Notes under the pieces: model-generated | The model's input: only the letters and a program-made list of their open reading frames with translations | The model's database searches: none | Told to the model about the DNA's origin: nothing | Assembly (NCBI GenBank): GCA_016647705.1 | Contig: CM028336.1 | Location: 620,001-684,000, forward strand | Reading direction: 5' to 3' | Length of the DNA: 64,000 nt | Origin: Eucommia ulmoides | Lineage: Eukaryota > Streptophyta > Magnoliopsida > Garryales > Eucommiaceae | Made by a program: the position numbers and the translations under genes | Shown here: piece after piece, positions 1 through 11,479 of the stretch | Layout of the letters: every line of letters starts with the position of its first letter | How positions within the stretch are numbered: the stretch's first letter is position 1

Positions 1-208
1 TAAATTTTTTGTCTATTTCATGTAAAATTTAGATGAGATGTTTCATTTCACCAGTTTTTTAACATATTCAGTCAAATTAAATAAAAAATAAATAAAAAAG
101 TTGGTTTTCCCATCTCTTTTTAGTAGAAGGGGGTAAAGTGTAAATTTTTAAAGTAGAGGGAACAAGATGAAACAAAAACAGAGTACAAGGGGGGTAAAAG
201 GCAAGTAC

Positions 209-1096
209 CTCAGGGGTGCCATTTTGCGCCATGTAAGTGGCGTAGTCGTTGCCTGCTACAGAAACAAGAGCTATGGAGGAAGTTAGGTCATGTTCGGTGT
301 AAAATTTTACTTCTTTTTTGAAAAACTCGATTTGGGTTGTCATGTTTGGTTGATCAACGAGTGTGTTGAATACACCCGTTCCTCCATGCGCAAAATTCAT
401 CCCATATTTCAACGATTTCGCTCTGGAATGGCTGCGATACGGCGGTGGCGGAGACTTTATACCAACAAATGAAGCTGCATTTTAGAGAGAGAGAACCTAT
501 AAAATCAGTGAGGATATCGGGGGAAGGGCCCAACATCGATGTGGGATTCAACAAACCCCTTCACGCGCAGAATGGATTTTTTGACAAACCACTGCGACAG
601 ATATCGGGGGACCCAACATTGATGTGGGATTCAACACACCTAACATTAGACAAGAGTTTTGACTCTGTTACCATGTAGGAACCGAATGAGCCTAACTCAC
701 TCTCAAAAGACGTCTTGGAAGATAAGGACTACCTCTAAACTTACATATAGCTCCGGATCAGGTAATACAAGTGATGAAACAACCGAGAGAGAGAGAGAGA
801 CTATACACTCAGTGAGCAAACGACTGGAAGAGAGAGAGAGTACCTATATAATCGGTGAGGATATGACCATCAGAAAACCGACCAGAAGGTTGACCGGGAA
901 AGGTAGTGCCATAGGGCTCCTTCCAAGAGATAGAAGAAGATTTTGGCCAATTTCCAGTATCTGCATATGAATCTCCAAACACAAAAAGTCTTCTTTCTGA
1001 GCCATGACCATGGCCATGACTAGAACCACGAGCTTCTGCATTAACATCAATCGCAAAAACAAACCCCAAAAAAAAAACTAAAACGCTTCCATGCAT
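209..1096 (-). CDS. GDSL esterase/lipase, 5' part (left end outside window)
   Basis: Secreted-type GDSL/SGNH hydrolase, expected to cleave ester bonds of lipids or cell-wall esters. Exon 1 is 844-1096 (ATG at 1096-1094; donor after 844) and exon 2 is 209-474 (acceptor at 476-475; donor after 209). The phases join cleanly to give 173 residues, and at least one more exon lies left of the window. Residues 1-20 look like a signal peptide. Block I is FVFGDSYADTGN with nucleophile Ser43. Block II is NFAHGGTG (about 111-118) and block III is AGNDY (about 158-162). The Asp/His block V would be in the missing exon. It resembles the plant At5g03610-type subfamily (from memory). The intron between the exons carries repeated copies of the exon-1 end (see findings). 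Family assignment is firm; the substrate is unknown. Confidence 0.88.
514..637. repeat. Two direct repeats inside the GDSL intron
   Basis: A segment of about 40 bp containing GATATCGGGGG and GATGTGGGATTCAACA occurs at 514-556 and again at 600-637. Both lie in the intron between GDSL exons 1 and 2. Confidence 0.7.
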
Positions 1097-1240
1097 CTTG
1101 AAAACCCATAAAACTTTAGGATTAAAATTTTAAAAACCTGCGTAAATGTCGATGGAAGCTGCAAAAACACAAAACAGCGTGAAGTAATTGTGCTTTTCCA
1201 TTAATCTTTGGTGTGCTTAAGAAAGAAAAAGTGGTGGTGT

Positions 1241-1250
1241 GTTTATATAG
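1241..1250 (-). promoter_or_regulatory. TATA box of the GDSL gene
   Basis: The minus strand reads GCTATATAAACAC here, about 145 bp before the GDSL start codon, a normal plant TATA-to-ATG distance. The rest of 1097-1590 is promoter or leader sequence without a convincing gene. Confidence 0.5.
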
Positions 1251-1583
1251 CATGAGTTGTATGGATGCTTTGTTTGGTAGGAGGGGATAAGAAAATAAGA
1301 GTGGTGGGAAGGGGATGATTGAAAATAGGTGCAAAAAACAGTATGGGAAGGAAGGAAAAATGAACCGGTGTTTTTTTGTAGAAAACCAAACAAGCCTTAA
1401 CCCAAAACCATGGAAAACTGAGAGAGGGAATCCTATCCATTGATTTTCCTCCTCCTCCACCAAACAAGGGGATGAAAATCCTTTTTCTTTCCTCTCTTTT
1501 ATATAGAGAAGGCTCTTTGAGGAAAGCTGTTCGACATCTGCACGGTATAAGACCTTATGTATGTTTCCAAACATGACATATGA

Positions 1584-1588
<5 letters not shown>

Positions 1589-1616
<28 letters not shown>
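1589..1616. repeat. (TA)n microsatellite
   Basis: Uninterrupted TA/TG dinucleotides between the GDSL promoter and the 3' end of ORRM1. The surrounding 1256-1817 stretch shows no other gene. Confidence 0.9.
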
Positions 1617-1617
<1 letters not shown>

Positions 1618-1817
1618 ATATGATAAGTTTAAATAAATGTATAATTTTGAGAAATAAACATATATTTTGATAAGAAATTTTGATGAACAACTCAATAAGC
1701 AAAATTTATAGGAGCTGCTCAATGAATAGCACCCCAATTCCAAGCTTTCTACTTGCGGTTTTTCAATGGTTGTGGTTTCACCGTTTTATAGCTCTCTCTC
1801 TCTCTATCTATCTCTCA

Positions 1818-4800
1818 TCAAATTGTGGATCTTGGCCGTCTGCTGCGATTAGCACTTGGCTTGGCAACATCGACCACAATCATCCAGCCATTGATGATCT
1901 GTTACAACCAAATGTATTAATCAAACTGTAAAGGTCCGTTTGGATGAGGTACTTGATTTCGAGAAGGAATTTGTAAAATTTTCTTAATAAATTAATCAAA
2001 TACCTTACCCAAATGCACCGTAAATATTATGAAATTAAACAAGGATAAGTATCTCTGTATCTATGTGTGTGCATATATACCTTGCCATTCATCTCTTTGA
2101 GAGCTGCACTAGCAGCCTCCTCGGTAGTATACTCTATAAATGCATAGCCTTTCGACCTCTTAGAGATCTTGTCCATTATCACTTTAACTATAACACAAAA
2201 GAATTATTAAAAAAAAAAAAAATCAATAGGCTGTTCGTGCAATTAGGGCACCGGATATTTTTAAAAAAATATGTGAAATACCTTCAACGATCTCACCAAA
2301 ACCTTCAAATGCTGCACGCAAAGTTTTCTCGGATGTATAAAATGACAAACCTGTCAAAAATGAAAAAAAATTGCCAGCATTATTTTAAGCTAGGAAAGAG
2401 AAATGGCAAATGAAACAGAAAAAATACAATAGTGTTTGGTAGCACGTAATTCAAAATCAAAAAAATTATAATTGGAAACGAACAGTTTAGGGTGCGTTTG
2501 GCTAATGTATTTGTTTTTTAAAAGGGATTTGTAAAAAAAATTGAAGGAATTTTCCTAAGATTTTTTTTACAAATTCATTTTCTAAATCAAATTTATGCTT
2601 CAAATACGTCACCTAAACACACCCTTAAGGAATTTGCTAAAATGAAGAGAAATAAATGGTATAAAAATCGATATATCACCGGTTATAAAAAGCTTCTTAG
2701 TCTTAATATTTGCGGGTTGATTTGCTGGAGATGAATCCTCCGGCTTGCCAGATTGCTGTAAATTCTCGCCTGTCAAATTATAATCATATTAAAAAATCGT
2801 CTAAATTGGAACGAGAACTAATTAAGAACCCTAATTTTGAAAACGGAAAAAAAAAAAAAAAATAGAGTCCAATAGCCATCAAACCAAAATGCAAAAATCT
2901 AATCTCAGAAAAAAACATGGAAATTGAAAAGGAAAAAAAAAAACGATTTTAATGACAAACCTTCATTACCTTTAATATCAGATTCAAAATTCTCATCCGG
3001 ACGAACAGATAGAACACCAGGAACACCTGCCAGTTAGAAAAATTCATCCTCAAGCAGGTAAGTGGTAACAAATTAAAACTAAGGCAGCGTTTGGTAACAC
3101 AGAATTGAAGACTTAGAATTGGAATTCGAAATATTTGTATGAACATTTAAACGTGATCATTTCAAAATCCAATTCCATGAATAAATTAAGTTGACGAAAA
3201 TACCAACCGGCTAATTTCTTGGCACCATTTTCATCTAGTTCACAACAGAACCCAAAATTGGATTGCCACCATACATGATATATGCACTTTTGAGCCTCCT
3301 TCTCACTGCAAATGTCATCTAAATTTTAAGGGAAAAAAAAATGGAGCGAATTCCGATAAAATTCAGGCTTAATTGCAGTTTGCACCCCTAAGTTTTGGTG
3401 CAGTCACATTTCACCCCCTGATATTTTAATTGACTTAATTTGACTCCTGAAGTTTGTCTTTCGTATCAATTTGGTCCAATTGACAGATTTTGGCCAATTC
3501 TTTTGCCTAAATAAGGAGCAAAATGCAATGACACGCAGACTTCAAGGTGCAAAGAGCAACGTTAGATTTTTATACATTGTGTAACTTTTCTCGCATTTCC
3601 AAGTCAGGTGACTAATGTTGGTGATAAAATTGCAGAATCAGTCAATTGGACTAAATTGATACAAAAAACAAATTTAAAGAGGAAAATTCTAACAAGGGGT
3701 TTTAACATTTTGCACCTTCAAATTTTTACCATTATCTCATATAGGTTCCCAAGGTTTTAGTTTGAAGACATAACACCCTGAGGTTCCCTAATCATCCCAC
3801 AATAGTCCAACTTACTATTCCAATTGCAATTTCGGCTAGCACACTAACACTTGCCGGCATTGCCGCACATCTGAATATATATTTTTAAGGGGTTTCATGG
3901 TCATTTCTAGTCTCCTCCTTCCATCCCCCCAATTCTACTTTCTGCCCAAACCCTAAGGAATAAGATTATATAAATATATAATATAACATATATGTGTGTG
4001 TTTTGTAAAATATTCGGGAATGGGAAGGGGGAGGAAGAGGTTGGAATTACCCATAAAGCCCCTTAAAAATAATGTGCACAACACGAAACTTCTTGACGTC
4101 CATAATTGTAACGAGGTTAGAATGACAGGGAAACTTTATGGTATCATGCGTTCAAATTGAAACTATGAGTATGAAAATGAGAAAAGATAATGGTCAAACT
4201 TCAAGGTGCAAAATGCGAGGAAAAAAAAAGCTCTAACGATTAAAAACATCAGGGAGCAAAGCGAGACTGGACCCAAACTTTAGCGGTGCAAAATGCAATT
4301 TAGCTTAAAATTCATGAAACCTAGACTTACTTCTGCATAATATTGGTTAGAATTTGAGTGTAGTAATCAACCGCTTGTGACTTTGTGATGAATTCATCAT
4401 TGGGTTTTTCAGTTCGAACAACCCAGTGTTGATAATTCCCACCAATAAATTCTAGAGGTTTAATGGCGTTAAAATCTGCATCAGGTTCAACTGATAAAAC
4501 TCCCGGTAGACCTATGAACAAGGAAAAAAACAAGGTAAGGCGGCGTACAATAGACCTAACTGGTCCGACCCTTCCCTCCCTGGAACCCGCGCATAGAGAA
4601 CTTTGTAGCACCGGGCTGCCCTTTTTCAATTAGAAACTCGATACAGGAAGGCATGAACAGATAAGCGCAATTCGAAAGAAATCAAAACTCACCGGCGAGG
4701 TTGAGGGCATTTTCTTCATCAATTTCGCAGCAAAACCAGAAATCGGTTTGGCAAGAAGCATTGTATATACACTTTTGCGCATCTTTCTCGCTGTTGAAAA

Positions 4801-5260
4801 TTTTGAAATCGAAATTCAGAAACCGGAATTCAATTAGAAAAACGCCCAAATGATCATGTATGAGCTATGAATTGAACCTGTTCAACACTCTTTTGAGGTT
4901 GTTGACGTAGTAATCGATTATTTCCGGCTTGGAATTGAGCTCCTCCGGAGGTTTCTCCACCACAACCATCCAGTGGCGGGGAACGCCGTCGGTAGTTGAA
5001 GATGGGGAATCAAAAGCGGTAGGATCTGTTGACGTGGCTGCACTTGTTCTTGTTGAAGAAGAAGAAGAGATAGAGAGACTGTAAGTGTTACGGAAAGAAG
5101 AGCGGCTGCTACGGTGGCCCGAATCGACGGTGGATTTGGGAAATTTGAGGGTCGGCGGGAAGAGAGGAGAGAAGGTTTGGGTATGGAAATTGGTGGGTTT
5201 TGGAGGGAATTTGGAGATTATGGTAATGGAAGAAGAAGAAGGAGAGAGGGAGAGCTCCAT
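1818..5260 (-). CDS. ORRM1: ORRM1-like organelle RNA-editing factor (RIP-RIP-RRM), plastid
   Basis: Plastid C-to-U RNA editing factor. ORRM1 of Arabidopsis has duplicated RIP/MORF boxes that contact PPR editing proteins and a C-terminal RRM. Exons on the minus strand: 5260-4878, 4790-4693, 4511-4331, 3305-3208, 3026-2970 (or to 2961), 2769-2680, 2350-2282, 2187-2081, 1898-1818. All phases close, giving 387 aa (390 with the longer exon 5). Residues 1-80 are Ser/Thr-rich, as in a plastid transit peptide. RIP box 1 begins at RHWMVVVEKP (95) and RIP box 2 at QHWVVRTEKP (188). The RRM has RNP2 LFITGL (299-304) and RNP1 KGYAFIEY (338-345), and the protein ends in a basic tail. Exons 2 and 4 are both 98 nt with similar sequence. 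The two exon-5 donors AAAG/GTAATG and GAAG/GTTTGT both keep frame. Start chosen as the first ATG of a long exon-1 frame. Confidence 0.93.
1932..2021. mobile_element. Short MITE in the last ORRM1 intron
   Basis: About 90 bp with imperfect terminal inverted repeats: GGTCCGTTTGGATGAGGTA at the left against GGTGCATTTGGGTAAGGTA read inward from the right. It lies between exons 8 and 9. Confidence 0.6.
2490..2625. mobile_element. MITE in ORRM1 intron 6
   Basis: About 136 bp. Ends GGGTGCGTTTGGCTAATGTA and, read inward from the right, GGGTGTGTTTAGGTGACGTA. A TTA duplication may flank it, as in PIF/Harbinger-type MITEs. Interior is AT-rich and non-coding. Confidence 0.6.
3366..4306. mobile_element. 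941-bp non-autonomous DNA transposon in ORRM1 intron 3
   Basis: Terminal inverted repeats of roughly 65 bp: GGCTTAATTGCAGTTTGCAC at the left, and TAAATTGCATTTTGCACCGC read inward from the right. The 8-bp direct repeat AAAATTCA flanks it exactly (3358-3365 and 4307-4314), with a possible ninth base. Long TIRs and an 8-9 bp TSD suggest a Mutator-like MITE. No transposase frame is present. Confidence 0.75.
4534..4628 (+). mobile_element. Au-type SINE, 3' part, in ORRM1 intron 2
   Basis: The stretch includes CGGCGTACAATAGACC, GGTCCGACCCTTCCCTC, CCCGCGCATAG and CACCGGGCTGCCCTTTTT, the well-known 3' region of the plant Au SINE. The 5' pol III part is missing. Its left edge lies only about 20 bp from the exon-3 acceptor of ORRM1. 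Confidence 0.8.
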
Positions 5261-6339
5261 GGCTACAGCAAATTGAAAATCACTATCTACTGTTTCATTT
5301 TTGGCTCGAGCGGGGTTTTGATAAAATATTTTTCTTAAACCTTTACACCTCTCATGTGGGTCGGAACTGACTGGACAAGGAATTTCTCTACCTAGGAACC
5401 GTTATAATCACGGCCGCCGTTCACTGGGGCTTCAATCGCCGGCTCTCTTGTCATCGGGTCACCAATTTCCTCATTCTTCTGGCACTGGACAGGCATCATC
5501 CCCCATACATAGGTTTACGACTTTACAAAGACCTTTGTTTAGTATAGGAGATAGTCCATTATATTCCAGCGGACAAAAATGGCTCTCTCCTACGCTAGAC
5601 AAAAGGCGGTCTATTGTAGGTACACATTTGATCTACAAGTTCTCGTGCGACTATAACCAATTATCTAGATACATATTCAGTTCTTTAAGGAAACCGAATA
5701 TATAATAAGATAAACTTCATGATCCACATAGACGCCACTCCATATTTTAGGGACCAAAAATATAATTTTCCATCGAGATAACCCCAATCAAAATTAGAAA
5801 TACATTTTCATACCAATTTGATATACAATTTAAATTATAATTCTAAAATTTAAAATTAATTAATTAATTGGGGAATGATTTAAAATTAATTTACTAATTA
5901 TGGGTGATAGTGGAAGTGAAATCTTGTAAAAATTCGATTCCTCTATGGAGGTGGGAGAGTAAAAGTAAATAACATTATGAGGTCCTTTTATAAAATAAAA
6001 ATAAAATTATTCAAATGAAGTTTACACGAATGATACGGTATTGTGAAAGCCGGAGGTACAACCTCCGGCTTCCCTTTTGTTAACAAAAAAAAGGATTTGT
6101 GATATTTTTCTACTATACTATAAATAAAAAAATAAATTTGAACAGGCACAAATATTACATAATACAAATTGAAAATAACATGCATATATAGAGTTACAAT
6201 TATTTATACAAATTCAATCACATGCATTATTTTCTACATAGAAAAGGCAAATACATATGTTACCACATCAAGAAATAAAAAGAACATGGTTCCTTCTTAG
6301 TCTCTCCTTCAATGCTTATGGAATTATCAAAAATGATTC
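5261..6339. other. Intergenic: ORRM1 promoter side, no gene seen
   Basis: AT-rich DNA upstream of ORRM1. Short frames have no recognisable domain or codon bias. No RNA gene or clear repeat was recognised. Confidence 0.5.
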
Positions 6340-6790
6340 GGCGGGGTTTGGTAACCGTTTCTGTTCCCATTCCAACAGTGAGATGGGAATGGGATGGGAT
6401 GAGAATTTTGTTTCCTTCTTAACGATTTTATCTTAAAACTATTTTTTTTTTTTTATATTTTTTTTTTTGTTTTGGCCGGACGACGGCCGCACCAGTGGCT
6501 GGTGCCCGGAAAATTGCAGGCAGTGGCGGTGGCCGGACAATTGGCGGCCGGTGATGCCAGAGGTGACCGGCGACGGTCGCCGTTGATGAACAGTGACAAA
6601 TGGTTTTGGGAATGAAATGAGAATAATGAGAAACAATTTTTTTCTGTTTCTCATTTTTTAAGAAAAAAATAGGTACAATTCTCAAATGGAAATGAAATGG
6701 GAATGGGAATAAAAATTACTAAACACTATTCCCAAAAATTTGGGGATGGAATAGGAATTTCTAGAAGTGAAACGGGTACGAAAAGAGGCC
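6340..6790. mobile_element. GTTTGGTAACC-type MITE, copy 1
   Basis: Starts GGGTTTGGTAACCGTTTC and ends in a degraded inverted counterpart (GAAACGGGTACGAAAAGAGG). Internally it has poly-T, a GC-rich CCGGCGACGG core, then GGAATGAAATGAGAATAATG. The same layout recurs at 9399-10056, and in part at 37741-38824. Confidence 0.65.
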
Positions 6791-6882
6791 TAAATTTGCT
6801 TGCACTATCAATACTCATTTCAACCCGAAAACCACTTGAAAATGAGTGAACTATGGAACCTTCTATAGCAACAATATGTTGC

Positions 6883-7671
6883 TCAATCAGAACACAGACA
6901 TCGATATATTGCAGCTGATATAACTTGACCCCAATGGTATGGAAGCTGAAAGAAGATGAAATGCAAATGAGATCTGGTCGGCAACGAGATCTGGACCGAG
7001 AGTAGGCGACAAGATCTGGACTAGGGATGGTCATGGGTCCAGAGGCCCGATTGGCCCGCCAAGCCCGGTCCTATTTTTTTAGGGCTTGGGCTTGGTGTTT
7101 GAGCCCATGGGCCGGGCTAGGGCCCATTCATTTTTAGGGCCGGGCTAGGGCTTGATCATTTTTGTTTAGGGCCAGCTCGGCCTGGCCCTAACTTTTTTAA
7201 AATATAAAAAATATATATTTTTTTTATATATATATATATATATATCCATAGAGAAAGAGTTGAGGGGCTATTTTGTAATTTTTAATTTCAACTAAATAGT
7301 TTAGCAAGTTTCGTTCTTCTCCATAGAGAGAGAGTTGAGGGATCATTTTGTAATTTTAGTATATAGTTTTTAAATTTAAAAAAAAAAAAATTATAGGGCC
7401 GGGCCTGGACTTAATTTTTTTTTTTGTCGGGCCGGGCTTGAGCATGAAATTAGGGCCCGATCATAGGGCCGGGTCGGGTTAGGATCTAACATTTTTGTAT
7501 AATACCCTAGTCAAAACCTGGCTCGAGCCCGGCCCGACTAGGCCTATGACCATCCCTAATCTGAACCGAGGGCGACCATGAACGAATCACGGCGACTCGA
7601 CGGAGAGATCTTGACGGTTGACGGTTGCTAAAAATGAATGGGTTTAGCGGGTTTAGAGAGGGACAAAGCAT
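6883..7671 (-). pseudogene. Possible gene remnant split by a hAT-type MITE
   Basis: On the minus strand a frame opens at ATG 7671 (MLCPSLNPLNPFIF, Ser/Arg-rich, transit-peptide-like). It runs to the insertion at 7558 and continues on the other side of the element for about 45 codons before a stop near 6887. The flanks may instead be a non-coding leader of a lost gene. I recognise no domain. Confidence 0.2.
7022..7558. mobile_element. 537-bp hAT-type MITE
   Basis: Ends TAGGGATGGTCATGGG and, read inward from the right, TAGGGATGGTCATAGG. Flanked by an 8-bp TSD with one mismatch (ATCTGGAC 7014-7021, ATCTGAAC 7559-7566). The interior is rich in GGGCCGGGC repeats. A decayed relative lies near 61.55-61.94 kb. 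Confidence 0.8.
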
Positions 7672-7915
7672 CTGAGAAAAATGTTAGAAAAGGGATTGCG
7701 GTATTTATAGTTTCGACCCTTAATGTTTGATCTTCATCTCATTTTAGTCTTTATAGTTAAAAAATAAAAAATAATAATAATAACTGAAAAATATTGTATA
7801 TTTCTCAATCCAATAACTTACTATCGATGCCCAATTGATTCATTGTTGCAAGAAATTGTCATGCAGTTCTTTGATCCAAATTACACGAGATTATTTATTT
7901 GATGATGGATCCTAG

Positions 7916-8478
7916 GTGGCGTTTGGTTAGTGTTCCCATTTTTCTGAACTCAACTGGAATGGGTTGGGTTGAGTTGAATTGGGTTAAGTTGAGAATTTTG
8001 AGAACAGAATTATGTTTGGTAACGACAATTTTTGTTTTGTGCTGAGAACAGAATGTGTTTGGTAACGATTTTATCCTAAAATTAATTTATTTTTTTGAAT
8101 TTTTTTTTTGTGTTTGGCGGCGGTTGGCAGTGGTGGCCGGACGCCGACGACGGTGGTGGTGGCCGGCGGCAGCAGATTGACGGAGACGCACGGTGTCCAG
8201 CGACGGTCGCCGGCCGCCGGCCGGGGATGGTGACCAGCGGCGGGTGGTCGTCGGACGGTGGCCGGAGTTGAGAACTTTGGGTTGAGTTTTTTGGGCACAA
8301 AAAAAAAAAAAAAAAAAAAATTGTTTCTCATTTCCTTAACATTTTGAAAATCAATTCCTATTTTTTGGATTGGGTTGGGTGAGTTTTGAATTTGCCAAAC
8401 GCGTTCCCAAAAATCAAACTCAAAATTTTTTAGTTGGGTTGGGTTGGATTTAATTTGGAACACTAACCAAACGGGGCC
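7916..8478. mobile_element. MITE with GTTTGGTTAGTGTTCC ends
   Basis: Left end GGCGTTTGGTTAGTGTTCC, right end GGAACACTAACCAAACGGGGCC, a near-perfect inverted repeat of about 20 bp. The interior has GGGTTGGGTTGAG repeats, a GC-rich CGGCGGC core and a poly-A run at 8298-8320. Confidence 0.75.
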
Positions 8479-8633
8479 ATTCTCTGTTGTCATCATGTTT
8501 CTCGTCCTTCCTCTTTCTATTAATATTTGTTCTATGATCATAACCTCCAGTTGGAGCAAAATTGAACAATTCAATTCCGCTAGACACACGACGAGTTTTA
8601 TCGATTCTCCTAACTACATGCTGCCAGATAGCC

Positions 8634-8657
8634 GCGGCGGCGGCGGCGGCGGCGGCG
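8634..8657. repeat. (GGC)n microsatellite
   Basis: A run of GGC/CGG. On the minus strand it would encode poly-Ala in a 98-codon frame starting at 8746, but no known domain surrounds it and I do not call a gene. The rest of 8479-9398 shows nothing I can name. Confidence 0.85.
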
Positions 8658-9398
8658 TGCAAAAGAGGGTAGAGGCAAGGCATAGATGAGTTAGAGAGTG
8701 ATTTGAGAGTGAGAGAGAGATGGATCAGTGGTAACCTCAACGACATCTTGTGAAAAAAATCACTATATAGATTTGATGGGTAAATTTCACTGACACTCCT
8801 ATTATTGAAAAAATTTACATCGATATCTCGTATATTTGAAAAATATGTTTCCCCCAGTCATCTTAGAAACCCAACGACACCCCAAAATTTATGCAAGCAG
8901 ATGACACATCTAATTTTATTTGACATTTTTACTCTTTTAAATAAAAGATAATTTTTTAAAATAAATAACGAAAATTATGATTGCTTCCCTTGCTAGACCT
9001 TTTATATTTTTTTTAAAAAAAGTGCAAAATCAAAAATATAAACGAATAAGAAAATAAAAAGAGAAAAACACAAAAGTAAAAACGGGTAAAAAATATTAAG
9101 AGTGGAAGGATAATTATATTAGGATTAATTATATTTTCTACTCTCATTGTTAGACTGAATTTCACTTTGTACGCACGTGTTATTTTGGTTAGCATTTACA
9201 CTCCCTTTACTTCTGATTTTAAGTGTAACAATTAAAAATTTAATAGATGTAAGAGTAATTGCATTATTTCACTTAAAAATCAAGGGTAATTTTATCATTT
9301 TTCTCCAACTAATACAATGAGATTAATTTAGCAGAATTCTCATCCCATACCATCGAAATTTTTTTAGAGTAAAATGAGAAAAGTAGAAACACTAAGAT

Positions 9399-10056
9399 GG
9401 CGTTTGGTAACCGTTTCTGTTTTCATTCCAGCAGTGGGATGGGAATTATTTTTTTTTTTGGGAGTAGAATCGCGTTTGGTAACGATAATTTTTTTTTTGT
9501 TTTGGGAAGGGAATTGTGTTTGGTAACGATTTTATCCTAAAATCTTTTTTTTTTTTTTCCCTGTTTTGGCTTGACGGCGGTGGCTCTGGCGACAGCAACG
9601 GCTCCGGCACCGGCGGACGGCGATGGCCCCCCACCGGCGATGACCGGACGACGGTGACGCCGGCCGGAAGGCAATGGCGCCGTCGCCGGCGACGGCCGGA
9701 AAAATTCCGGCCGACGATGACCGGCGACAGTCGCCGGAGATGGCCTGCGGCGGCAAACAGTGACCGGAGATGGCCAGCGCCGGCAGCAGACGGTGACCGG
9801 AGATGCCGGTGGCGGCGGCGGGCGATAGTTGGCCAGTAGGTAAATAGTGACAATGTGTTTTAGGAATGGAATGGGAATAATGAGAACCAACTTTTTTTTG
9901 TTTCTCATTTCTTAAGAAAAAAGTGGGCACAATTCTCAATTGAGAATGAAATGGAAACGGAAACAAAAATTACCAAACGCTATTCCCAAATAGAATTTCC
10001 AAAAATCTGGGAATGGAATGGGAATTTCTGGAATGGAAATGGTTACCAAACGGGCC
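9399..10056. mobile_element. GTTTGGTAACC-type MITE, copy 2
   Basis: About 658 bp. Starts GGCGTTTGGTAACCGTTTC and ends GAAATGGTTACCAAACGGGCC, clear TIRs. The GC-rich core (about 9570-9830) is full of GCCGGCGAC units and gives long but meaningless open frames on both strands. Confidence 0.8.
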
Positions 10057-10381
10057 TAATCAAATGTCACTTTACTAAACTGCTTATTTAAAAAATAATT
10101 ATTTTTAAAATTTTAATCAATTACATCAATAATGTCATTCTTCATTTTTGTAGAATTTTCATCAAATCTCGTCTACTTATCGAATCATTAACACATTTTT
10201 TAAAAAATTGTTCAGAAAATAAACCACAAAACCCAAAAACAAAACCAAACAAATTTTGCAATTTTAGAAAATTATTTTTGAAATCAATTTTCAAGCTTTT
10301 CAGATCATTCTTACCTTATTATTCTTCATGAGTCAAAATAAAAAATTTACTTAATGCAATAAGGTTAAAGTTATTCTAAAA

Positions 10382-11479
10382 CTAGTTTTAGCCCTACGCT
10401 AATCGCGGGTTTTGAAATAATTTTTTTATTTATTTTATTTGATTATTTAAATATAGTTTATATTTATTATTTTTTAAAAAATATTTTGTATTAGTTAGTG
10501 GATTTTTTTCTTTTTATTTATTTTTTTAGTTAAGTGGATGAACTATGTATTATTTTACAGTGAAATATTTATTTTTTCTATTTTGTAATATTTGTTTTCA
10601 ATTAATATTATGAATATTTTATTTTGGGGGTTGAAATTAAAAGTATTGTTTAATTTTTGATAAATGATAAAATTTTAGTTCAACATAATTTTAATTTTAA
10701 AGAAATGTGCATATTCAAATTATTTAAAATGAAATTAATTAACAAATACTCTTAATAATTTAAATATACTCAAAATGTTGAGAAATAAGGAAAATGGTGT
10801 TGGTGAGCTCTCAAAAAGTTTTGAATTTTATAGAAGGAAGAGAAAGAGACAATATGAATCCCTAAAAATTGCGCCGAAATAATATCAAACAGATATCATC
10901 ATTTCGGATTTCATTACTAAGTAACTAATACATGAAAATCCCAAGAAATATGACTTACTTCATAATTTATGTATTTTAATAGGGTGTCCTAATTTCAAAT
11001 GTACAGTTGCTTATAAAAGATAAATCGTTCTATTTGATGCTATGATATTCGATAATATCATTTATCCATAATTTAAAACAAAATAAAAATGACAATATTA
11101 ATAAAATCTTTAAACCAACAAATAAAATACATATAGAGAAAACTCACGCTTCACACATAAATTGGACATAAATTTCATGCAAAAAAATAAAAACGATGAA
11201 TTCATTTCTCATTTTTAGCTTGACATATCAACTAATGATCCAGCTCTTTCAATTGACGTCGATCTTAATCTCGAAGCCCTCGTATAAAGAATTGCACATA
11301 ACCCGAACTAATTGTTTTACGATTAAATGACAAGATGTTGGCAAGTTCTTGAAATATACATTGACAAGGTACTGATAATAGTAAAAGTTTAAAGAATAAG
11401 CAAAAAAATATATAAAATTTAGACAATTTTAAAGTGTGTCCAATTATGGGGTAAAAAGAAAATAATCTTTATATAGAGA
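10382..11479 (-). mobile_element. Candidate non-autonomous Helitron
   Basis: On the minus strand the 3' end shows CCCGCGATTAGCGTAGGG, then AAAACTAG followed by T, close to a Helitron hairpin-CTRR end. A TCTCTATATAAAG motif at 11479 fits a Helitron 5' end, though the base before TC is C rather than A. Interior is AT-rich with no Rep/helicase frame. Confidence 0.45.

Noticed and set aside
1122-1574. 150-codon minus-strand frame upstream of GDSL
   Set aside because: T/C-rich promoter DNA with a TATA box inside; no domain, and it begins in a microsatellite flank.
8450-8746. 98-codon minus-strand frame with poly-Ala
   Set aside because: Poly-Ala is from a (GGC)n microsatellite; there is no domain, the frame runs into the edge of a MITE, and splice partners are not evident.
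9446-9966. Long overlapping open frames on both strands (up to 144 codons)
   Set aside because: They come from the GC-rich GCCGGCGAC repeat core of a MITE, are Arg/Pro/Gly-rich without domains, and run on both strands.
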